Source: Stenotrophomonas sp. ATCM1_4 (GTDB lineage Bacteria; Pseudomonadota; Gammaproteobacteria; Xanthomonadales; Xanthomonadaceae). Taken from it: DNA of 64,000 nt. The stretch lies in contig NZ_QPFB01000001.1 in assembly GCF_004348115.1 (NCBI RefSeq), positions 361,937 to 425,936 on the forward strand, given 5' to 3'. The notes beneath the pieces were generated by a model. That model was not told the origin of the DNA and did not search any database. It was given only the letters and a program-made list of their open reading frames with translations. How positions within the stretch are numbered: the first letter of the stretch is position 1; each line of letters starts with the position of its first letter. This document shows, piece by piece, positions 57,112 through 64,000 of this stretch. The position numbers and the translations under genes are program-made.

Positions 57112-57675
57112 ATGCCATCGCCTCGCCAGAAGCAGGATTTCCCGGTCCAGAACGTGCGCCGCTACCTGGAGCCCGGCCCCATCGTGCTGGTCTCCTCGCA
57201 CTGGCAGGGGCGTTCCAACGTCATGACGCTGGGTTGGCATACGGTACTGGAGTTCTCGCCTTCACTGGTCGGGTTGATGATCTCCCGCGGCAACCACAGT
57301 TTCGAGATGATCCGCCGCAGCCGCGAGTGCGTGATCAATGTGCCGACCGAGGCGTTGGTGGACAGCGTGGTACGCGTGGGCAACAGCAGCGGCGCGCAGG
57401 TCGACAAGTTCGCCGCGTATGGCCTGGCGACGGCGCAGGCCAGCATCGTTCGCGCTCCGCTGGTCGCGGCATGCCACGCGCACTTCGAGTGCCGGCTGCG
57501 CGATGACGCGCTGGTGGAGCGCTACAACTTCTTCATCTTCGAAGTCGTCAAGGCGCATGTGGCGCCTTCCCCGCGCCATCCGCGGACGCTGCATTACACC
57601 GGCGACGGCGCATTCATGGTGGCCGGCAAGGTCATCAGCCGGCGCGCGATGTTCAGGCCTGACATGCTGCCGTGA
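57112..57675 (+). CDS. Flavin reductase-like domain protein
   Basis: 187 residues. FMN-binding split-barrel (flavin reductase family): GPIVLVSSHWQGRSNVMTLGWHTVLEFSPSLVGLMISRG contains the usual N-terminal FMN-binding strands (here as GPIVLVSS and NVMTLGWHT), followed by SFEMIRRSRECVINVPTEAL and DDALVERYNFFIFEVV. Such proteins reduce flavin with NAD(P)H for a partner oxygenase; no oxygenase lies nearby. Starts 96 bases after phoD and may be a separate unit. Confidence 0.87.
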   Translation: MPSPRQKQDFPVQNVRRYLEPGPIVLVSSHWQGRSNVMTLGWHTVLEFSPSLVGLMISRGNHSFEMIRRSRECVINVPTEALVDSVVRVGNSSGAQVDKFAAYGLATAQASIVRAPLVAACHAHFECRLRDDALVERYNFFIFEVVKAHVAPSPRHPRTLHYTGDGAFMVAGKVISRRAMFRPDMLP

Positions 57676-57677
57676 TG

Positions 57678-58290
57678 CGCGCCCGGGTAGTCCCTGTCCC
57701 GGTAACTTCATGTTTCGAATCAATGACTTGGATGGGCGGCCCGGCCGTGCTGCACAGGGTTGCTGCGCATCCGGCCGGTCCCGGGCAACCGCGGCCGGCT
57801 GCATCCAGGCGTTCGACTGTCCGCCGCGACATCCGGTGCAGCGCCGGCGCCGGGCGCCGGCTGATCACGGCGCGACCACACCGCTGACGGCAGCATGCGC
57901 CTCCGCTGGGCGCCAAGACACTCGAAACAGCGCCAGCACAAGGAAAAAGCTGCCGGTGTGGGCATCGCCACCGCAGCGCACAGGGCGCTCCAGCCCGGAA
58001 AAAGCCGCGTTCCCGCTACGTCGTGAAATTTCCTTCATCTGGCGATGAGGGGGCTTCGCTAATATTTCGTTCGAAACTGTGACGTAGGTTCGTCATAAAT
58101 TGTGACGTGTAGCGTTTCAAGACATTGCATCTGATATTCGGATGTGATTGCGGCGCAAAGGCTTGCGCCGCCCCGGATCCGTGCCAGGGGAGCCGTCAGG
58201 CATGGGTCGGGCAACGCCGCGTCGGGGGAAGTGGGGCTTTTTCTGCTTTCGGATCGCCGCTCCAGCGTGCACGGGGGGAGCGCGTTTAAT
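57678..58290. other. Long intergenic stretch before the giant surface protein
   Basis: No gene supported in either strand. An inverted repeat TGACG-N6-CGTCA (58080-58095) followed by TAAATTGTGACG lies about 230 bases before the start of the surface protein and could be a regulator site. TTCGCTAATATTTCG just upstream is AT-rich enough to hold a promoter. Nothing else identified. Confidence 0.5.
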
Positions 58291-58322
58291 GCATGGGCCT
58301 GGCGGGCCCATTGGAGCTGCGT

Positions 58323-61300
58323 GTGTTTGCCAAGCCAGTTGTTTCCAGCATCGGTCGCGTCATGCGTCCGGGGGTGTTCGCACTCGTCGGGCTGTTGCTC
58401 GCTCCCCTGGGAGTGCACGCGCAGAACGTCCGCAATGAAGCCACGGTGGCCCCGCCCAGTGGCGTGACCAACGTCGGCACCACCTGCACCACGCTCGCCG
58501 GCCAATCGACGCCGGCCAACTCCGTGGCCTTCAGCAACGGCGTGTGCACGGCCGCCGATACCGATCCGCTCACGCGCGAGTCGGACCTGTCCATCATCAA
58601 GACCCAGAGCACCGATGGCGGTGCGACGTTCGTTTCCAGCACGGCGACGGTGAACCAGGGCGCGGTGGTCCGCTTCCGCCTGGAAATCCGCAACATCGGG
58701 CCGAGCGCGGTGACGTCGGCGAGTTTCGCCGACGTGGTGCCGGGCAACTTCACCTCGGTGAGCGTGCTGAGTGCCGTCCCGGCGGCTGCGTGTTCGGCCG
58801 GCGCATCGGCCAACACGGTCAGCGGCACCTTCACCGGTGCCAAGGATGCGACCTGCACGGTGATCCTGCAGGCCACCGCGACGACCGGGACGTCCGGCGT
58901 GGGCGTGGTCAACACCGGCACGGTCACCGCGCCGGCCGGCACCTCCGACCCGACCCCGGGCAACAACAGCAGCGCGGTGACGACGATCATCACCTCGCCG
59001 CAACTGAGCCTGCAAAAGTCCGCCAGTTCCACCACCTTCACGATTGGAACACCGGCCAGCTACACGTTGACGTTGACCAACGTCGGCAGCGGCGCGACCA
59101 CGGCGCCGGCGGTCATCACCGATTCGGTGCCTGCGGGCCTCAGTATCGGCACCCTGCCGCCGGGCTGCGTTGCCAGCGGGCAGACGGTGACGTGTACGGT
59201 TGCCGCAGGCATGGCGATCGGCGCCGGCAATGCGGTGAGCTTCGTCATCCCGGTGACGCCCACCGCTGCGGCGGCCTCCCGTGTGACCAACGTGGCGAAT
59301 GTGACCGGCGGCGGTGATGCGAGTTGTCCGTCGGACGAGCGTTGCCAAGGCACTGCCATCGTCGACATTCCGAATCCGAAGCTGACCTCGACCAAGAGGG
59401 TCACCTCGACCGGTCCGTATGGCGTGGGCGATGTGATCAGCTATTCGGTGGTCGCGACCAACAGCGGCAACGCCACGCTGACCAACGTGGTGGTCACCGA
59501 CACCCGGCTGACGCCGTCGAGCACCTCCTGCGCGACGCTGGCACCGGGCGCGAGCTGCACCCTGACCGGTTCGTACACCGTGCTGCAGGCCGATGCCGAT
59601 GCGGGCAAGGTGATCAACACCGCCGCGATCACGACCGATACGCCCGGTGCCTGCGCCGTGGCGGCGGATTGTGCGCCGACAGTAACCACGCCGATCACCC
59701 AGACCCCGAAGCTGACCTCGACCAAGACGGTGACCTCGACCGGCCCGTATGGCGTGGGCGATGCGATCAACTACTCGGTGGTGGCCACCAACAGCGGCAA
59801 CATGACGCTGACCAACGTCGTGGTCACCGATACCAAGCTGTCACCGTCGAGCACCACCTGCGCAACGCTGGCACCGGGCGCGAGTTGCACCCTGACCGGC
59901 GCGTACACGGTGCTCCAGTCCGACATCAATGCCGGCCAGGTCATCAACACCGCCGCGATCACCACCGATACGCCTGGCGCCTGCGCCAACGCAGGCGACT
60001 GCGCGCCAACGGTGACCACGCCGATCACGCAGACGCCGAAGCTGACCTCGACCAAGACCGTGACCTCGACCGGCCCGTATGGCGTGGGTGATGTGATCAG
60101 CTATTCGGTGGTGGCCACCAACAGCGGCAACATGACGCTGGCCAACGTCGTGGTCACCGATACCAAGCTGTCACCGTCGAGCACCACCTGCGCGACGCTG
60201 GCACCGGGCGCGAGCTGCACCCTGACTGGTTCGTACACGGTGCTCCAGTCCGATATCAATGCCGGCCAGGTGGTCAACACCGCCGCGATCACGACCGATA
60301 CCCCGGGTGCCTGCGCCACCGCCGGCGACTGTGCGCCGACGGTGACCACGCCGATCACCCAGACCCCGAAGCTGACCTCGACTAAGACGGTGACCTCGAC
60401 CGGCCCGTATGGCGTGGGCGATGCGATCAGTTACTCGGTGGTCGCCACCAACAGCGGCAACACGACGCTGACCAACGTGGTGGTCACCGACACCAAGCTG
60501 TCGCCGTCGAGCACCACCTGTGCGACGCTGGCACCGGGCGCGAGCTGCACCCTGACCGGTTCGTACACCGTGCTGCAGGCCGATGCCGATGCGGGCAAGG
60601 TCATCAACACCGCCGCGATCACGACCGATACGCCCGATGCCTGCGCCGTGGCGGCGGATTGTGCGCCGACAGTAACCACGCCGATCACTCAGACCCCGAA
60701 GCTGACCTCGACCAAGACCGTGACCTCGACCGGTCCGTATGGCGTGGGCGATGCGATCAGCTATTCGGTGGTCGCCACCAATAGCGGCAACATGACGCTG
60801 GCCAACGTCGTGGTCACCGACACCAAGCTGTCGCCGTCGAGCACCACCTGCGCGACGCTGGCACCGGGCGCGAGCTGCACGTTGAGCGGTTCCTATACCG
60901 TGCTTCAGGCCGATGCCGATACAGGCAAGGTGATCAACACCGCCGCGATCACCACCGATACGCCCGGTGCCTGTGCCGTGGCGGGGGATTGTGCGCCGAC
61001 GGTGACCACGCCGATCACGCAGACGCCGAAGCTGACCTCGACCAAGACCGTGACCTCGACCGGTCCGTATGGCGTGGGCGATGCGATCAGCTATTCGGTG
61101 GTGGCCACCAACAGCGGCAACATGACGCTGACCAACGTCGTGGTCACCGATACCAAGCTGTCGCCGTCGAGCACCACCTGCGCGACGCTGGCACCGGGCG
61201 CGAGCTGCACGTTGAGCGGTTCTTACATCGTGCTCCAGGCCGACGTGGACGCCGGCCAGGTGATCAACACCGCCACCATCGGCACTGACACCCCGGGCGC

Positions 61301-64000
61301 CTGCGCCACCGCCGGAGACTGCGCGCCGACGGTGACCACACCGATCACCCAGACCCCGAAGCTGACCTCGACCAAGACCGTCACTTCGCCGGGCCCGTAT
61401 GGCGTGGGCGATGCGATCAGCTATTCGGTGGTGGCCACCAACGCCGGCAACATGACCCTGGTCAACGTGCTCGTGGCCGACAGCAAGCTCACCCCGTCCA
61501 GCATCGGCTGCACGACGCTGGCGCCGGGTGCGACCTGCACCCTGTCCGGTACGTACACCGTGACCCAGGCCGATGTGGATGCCGGCAAGGTGATCAACAC
61601 CGCGCTGGTCACCACCGGTACGCGCGATGCCTGTGCCACCGCGGCGGACTGCGCGCCGACGGTGACCACGCCGGTCGTGCAGAACGCATCGCTGAGCATC
61701 GAAAAGACCGCCCAGCAGGCCACCTATGCGGTGGTGGGCGAGGTCATCACCTACCAGTACGCGGTGACCAATACCGGCAACGTGACCATCAACGGCCTGC
61801 GCGTGGCCGATGACCGGATCGCCACGGTCAGCTGCCCGGTGACGTCGCTGGCACCCGCTGCAAGTACGGTCTGCACGGCCAGCTACACCGTGACCCAGGC
61901 CGACGTGACTGCAGGCACGGTGACCAACATCGCCACCGCCAACGGCACGCCGACCGGCGGTACGTTGGTGCCGCCGACCGACACGGTGACCATCACCCTG
62001 AAGGCGCACCCGATCACCGCCAGCGACGATGCGGCGACCACGCCGCAGAACACGCCGGTGACGGTGTCGGTGCTGGGCAATGACCGCCTCGACGGCCAAC
62101 CGGTGGATCCGACGACGGTCACGGTGACCCAGGTCAGCACGCCGGCCAATGGCAATGCGGTGATCAACGCCGACGGCACGGTGACCTACACGCCGGCACC
62201 GGGTTTCGCCGGGACCGATACGTTCACCTACCGGATCTGCGAGAACGGCAATCCGGCCAACTGCGCGACGGCGACGGTGACCATCACCGTGCTGCCGAAC
62301 GAAATCGAGGCCAAGGACGACGCCGATACCACCGAGCCCAACACCCCGGTCACCACGCCGGTGACCGGCAACGACACCACCACCGGCATCCCGCTGGACC
62401 CGGGCAGCGTCACCGTGGTCACGCCGCCGGCCAATGGCAGCGTCGTGGTCCACCCGGACGGCTCGGTGACCTACACGCCGAACCCGAACTTCACCGGCAC
62501 GGATACCTACGTCTACCGGGTGTGCGACACCTCCAGGCCGACCGCGTCCTGCGACACGGCCACCGTCGTCATCGTGGTGAAGCCCAACCGAATCGAGGCT
62601 ATCGACGACACGGGCAGGACCGAGGTCGACACGCCCGTGAGCGTCAACGTGATCGGCAACGACACCACCACCCGGGTGCCGCTGGATCCGGCGTCGGTGA
62701 CGGTGCTGACCCCGCCGGGCAATGGCACGGTGAGCTGCGCCGTCGGCAGCTGCGTGTACACGCCGAACCCGGGCTTCGTGGGCCAGGACAGCTTCGTGTA
62801 CCGGATCTGCGACCTGTCGGTGCCAACCCCGGTCTGCGACACCGCCACGGTGAACCTGACCGTCGAAGGCAGCACCCAGGTGCGTGTCACCAAGCAGGCC
62901 AACCCGCGCGACGTGAAGGTCGGTGACCTGGTCCGCTACACCGTGACGCTGGAAAACATCGGCAGCGTCGACGTCGTGGACGGCACGCTGGTCGATACCC
63001 CGCCAGCCGGCTTCACCCTGGTGGAAGGCTCGCTGGAAGTGGCGGACCGTGACGGCGTCGGCCGCCAGGTCGGCAGCCATCCGATCCGCGTGGACCAGAT
63101 CGACATCGCCAGTGGTGGCCGTGCCACGGTCAGCTACCTGCTGCGCGTGGGCGCCGGCGTGCGCGCCGGCCTGCACACCAACACGGCGGAAATGCGTGAC
63201 AACGGCAGCCGCGTCTCCAACGTGGCCACCGCCACGGTGCAGATGGTGGCCGACCCGATGACCGACGAATCCACCCTGATCGGTACCGTGTTCGACGACC
63301 GCGACGGTGATGGCTGGCAGGACAGCGCCGAAATGACCGACGTGCGCGTGCAGGGCGGCTTCGCCGCCGGCGCATACATCGCCAGTTCCACCACGGTCGA
63401 TCACGGCAAGGGGCCGCAACCCGAGCCCGACGCCAGTGCGCCGCTGCTGCATGGCATCGCCATCGGCCGCATCGGTGGGCGCCAGTCCGACGCCGATCCG
63501 GCGCAGGCACGCGAGGTGGTGGTCAGCCAGCTGCTGCGTGCGCCCGAGTTCACCGGCGACTTCGTGCTGACCACCGGCCAGGGCGCGACGCTGCGCATGG
63601 ACGCGACCGGCACCACCGTGGTCAGCGCCGACGGCGGCGACGCCGCCCGCGGCCTGACCGCGGCCGTGCCGAGCGTGGAACGGCGCATCAGCCAGGTCGA
63701 GGGCGGCTACCGCGTGGACTACGTCATCCGCAACGAAGGCGTGGACGAGCGCGGCATCCCGGGCGTGCGCATCGCCTCGGTCGAAGGGCTGCTGGTGGAG
63801 ACCGACCAGTTCGGTCGCTACAACCTGATCGGCATCGACGGCGGACGCGACGAGCGCGGTCGCAACTTCATCCTGAAGGTGGACCCGGCCACCCTGCCGC
63901 CGGGCAGCGTGTTCACCACGGCCAACCCGCTGGTACGCCGCATCACCCCGGGGCTGCCGGTGCGCTTCGACTTCGGCGTGAAGCTGCCGCCGGGCCTGGT
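58323..64000 (+). CDS. Giant exported DUF11/Ig-like repeat protein (partial)
   Basis: At least 1892 residues; the frame is open to the end of the window. GTG 58323 has GGAG 6 bases before it; ATG 58293 and ATG 58362 are alternatives. Signal peptide FALVGLLLAPLGVHAQ. Then DUF11-type beta-sandwich modules (DLSIIKTQST, SLQKSASS), seven near-identical 110-residue repeats at about 353-1122 beginning KLTSTKTVTSTGPYGVGD, one diverged copy, three Ig/cadherin-like modules (GNDTTTGIPLDPGSV, YTPNPNFTGTDTYVYRVC) at about 1233-1516, another DUF11 module, an SdrD_B-like LIGTVFDDRDGDGWQD and a carboxypeptidase-regulatory-like part. Probably a surface or secreted adhesin-like protein. Confidence 0.88.
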   Translation, partial: MFAKPVVSSIGRVMRPGVFALVGLLLAPLGVHAQNVRNEATVAPPSGVTNVGTTCTTLAGQSTPANSVAFSNGVCTAADTDPLTRESDLSIIKTQSTDGGATFVSSTATVNQGAVVRFRLEIRNIGPSAVTSASFADVVPGNFTSVSVLSAVPAAACSAGASANTVSGTFTGAKDATCTVILQATATTGTSGVGVVNTGTVTAPAGTSDPTPGNNSSAVTTIITSPQLSLQKSASSTTFTIGTPASYTLTLTNVGSGATTAPAVITDSVPAGLSIGTLPPGCVASGQTVTCTVAAGMAIGAGNAVSFVIPVTPTAAAASRVTNVANVTGGGDASCPSDERCQGTAIVDIPNPKLTSTKRVTSTGPYGVGDVISYSVVATNSGNATLTNVVVTDTRLTPSSTSCATLAPGASCTLTGSYTVLQADADAGKVINTAAITTDTPGACAVAADCAPTVTTPITQTPKLTSTKTVTSTGPYGVGDAINYSVVATNSGNMTLTNVVVTDTKLSPSSTTCATLAPGASCTLTGAYTVLQSDINAGQVINTAAITTDTPGACANAGDCAPTVTTPITQTPKLTSTKTVTSTGPYGVGDVISYSVVATNSGNMTLANVVVTDTKLSPSSTTCATLAPGASCTLTGSYTVLQSDINAGQVVNTAAITTDTPGACATAGDCAPTVTTPITQTPKLTSTKTVTSTGPYGVGDAISYSVVATNSGNTTLTNVVVTDTKLSPSSTTCATLAPGASCTLTGSYTVLQADADAGKVINTAAITTDTPDACAVAADCAPTVTTPITQTPKLTSTKTVTSTGPYGVGDAISYSVVATNSGNMTLANVVVTDTKLSPSSTTCATLAPGASCTLSGSYTVLQADADTGKVINTAAITTDTPGACAVAGDCAPTVTTPITQTPKLTSTKTVTSTGPYGVGDAISYSVVATNSGNMTLTNVVVTDTKLSPSSTTCATLAPGASCTLSGSYIVLQADVDAGQVINTATIGTDTPGACATAGDCAPTVTTPITQTPKLTSTKTVTSPGPYGVGDAISYSVVATNAGNMTLVNVLVADSKLTPSSIGCTTLAPGATCTLSGTYTVTQADVDAGKVINTALVTTGTRDACATAADCAPTVTTPVVQNASLSIEKTAQQATYAVVGEVITYQYAVTNTGNVTINGLRVADDRIATVSCPVTSLAPAASTVCTASYTVTQADVTAGTVTNIATANGTPTGGTLVPPTDTVTITLKAHPITASDDAATTPQNTPVTVSVLGNDRLDGQPVDPTTVTVTQVSTPANGNAVINADGTVTYTPAPGFAGTDTFTYRICENGNPANCATATVTITVLPNEIEAKDDADTTEPNTPVTTPVTGNDTTTGIPLDPGSVTVVTPPANGSVVVHPDGSVTYTPNPNFTGTDTYVYRVCDTSRPTASCDTATVVIVVKPNRIEAIDDTGRTEVDTPVSVNVIGNDTTTRVPLDPASVTVLTPPGNGTVSCAVGSCVYTPNPGFVGQDSFVYRICDLSVPTPVCDTATVNLTVEGSTQVRVTKQANPRDVKVGDLVRYTVTLENIGSVDVVDGTLVDTPPAGFTLVEGSLEVADRDGVGRQVGSHPIRVDQIDIASGGRATVSYLLRVGAGVRAGLHTNTAEMRDNGSRVSNVATATVQMVADPMTDESTLIGTVFDDRDGDGWQDSAEMTDVRVQGGFAAGAYIASSTTVDHGKGPQPEPDASAPLLHGIAIGRIGGRQSDADPAQAREVVVSQLLRAPEFTGDFVLTTGQGATLRMDATGTTVVSADGGDAARGLTAAVPSVERRISQVEGGYRVDYVIRNEGVDERGIPGVRIASVEGLLVETDQFGRYNLIGIDGGRDERGRNFILKVDPATLPPGSVFTTANPLVRRITPGLPVRFDFGVKLPPGL
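59379..61688 (+). repeat. Seven tandem 330-bp coding repeats
   Basis: Units start at 59379, 59709, 60039, 60369, 60699, 61029 and 61359, each exactly 330 bases (110 codons) and beginning with AAGCTGACCTCGACCAAG. Neighbouring units are nearly identical in DNA, not only in protein. An eighth unit from 61689 is strongly diverged. All units keep the reading frame and a CAPTVTTPITQTP-type end with conserved Cys pairs. Confidence 0.93.

Noticed and set aside
58080..58095. CRP/Clp binding site before the giant surface protein
   Set aside because: TGACG-N6-CGTCA is an inverted repeat but deviates from TGTGA-N6-TCACA, so I only mention it as an unexplained repeat.
59379..61688. Possible CRISPR array because of regular repeats
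   Set aside because: The period is 330 bases, repeats are contiguous without spacers and keep a coding frame, so they are protein repeats.
60171..63452. Very long open frame on the minus strand opposite the DUF11 repeats
   Set aside because: It is the antisense shadow of the repetitive GC-rich gene; its protein is His/Arg/Gly-rich and without domain motifs, while the plus-strand frame has a signal peptide and known modules.

Overview
The window looks like a chromosome segment of a gamma-proteobacterium of the Xanthomonadaceae, most likely Stenotrophomonas or a close relative such as Pseudoxanthomonas. Evidence is the high GC, the tig-clpP-clpX-lon-hupB-tRNA-Val-tRNA-Asp block, the phoB-phoR-ppk1-ppx block, the 334-residue NAD-type isocitrate dehydrogenase, several TonB-dependent receptors and an integron cassette remnant with a xanthomonad-like attC type. 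The species cannot be fixed from the sequence alone.

Layout. 1-10.6 kb: the end of purF, a ferritin-like DUF455 protein, a small lipoprotein, lpxH, a PAP2 phosphatase and a glycosyltransferase on the minus strand, then a YtrA-type GntR regulator with its ABC transporter and an exported S9 peptidase. 10.6-16.6 kb: the minus-strand phosphate block phoB, phoR, ppk1, ppx with a Pho box before phoB. 16.6-21.3 kb: the periplasmic protease BepA, glutaredoxin, an AhpD-like protein, isocitrate dehydrogenase and a Bax-inhibitor-1 protein. 21.4-29.2 kb: five tRNA genes (Pro, Arg, His, Lys, Lys) and Leu, then trigger factor, ClpP, ClpX, Lon, HU, tRNA-Val and tRNA-Asp. Lon has a candidate sigma-32 promoter inside the clpX terminator.

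29.2-50.7 kb is accessory in character. It opens with a second tRNA-Asp broken in its T arm and fused to an IS3-family transposase remnant. Next come a sugar or beta-glucoside locus (TonB receptor, FucP-type MFS carrier, LacI regulator, GH3 glucosidase) with two matching operators, an ArsB/SLC13-like carrier, a dienelactone-hydrolase-like protein, a broken EAL phosphodiesterase and an unknown exported protein. A lipid A modification module follows: eptA diverging from a two-component system, then dgkA, with the same direct-repeat box before eptA and dgkA. It ends with three promoterless-looking gene cassettes separated by 60-bp attC sites and no integrase (a CALIN), then a tRNA 3'-end scar with a tRNA-type terminator.

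50.8-64 kb: an ECF sigma factor, a FecR anti-sigma factor, an STN-domain TonB receptor and a Tat-exported PhoD-like phosphatase, probably one signal-transducing nutrient (perhaps organic phosphate) uptake unit. A flavin reductase-like gene follows, then a giant exported DUF11/Ig-like repeat protein that runs off the end and contains seven near-identical 330-bp tandem repeats.

Functional links: PhoB-PhoR, polyphosphate enzymes and the PhoD/TonB unit all concern phosphorus; EptA releases diacylglycerol that DgkA recycles; the protease block handles protein quality control.
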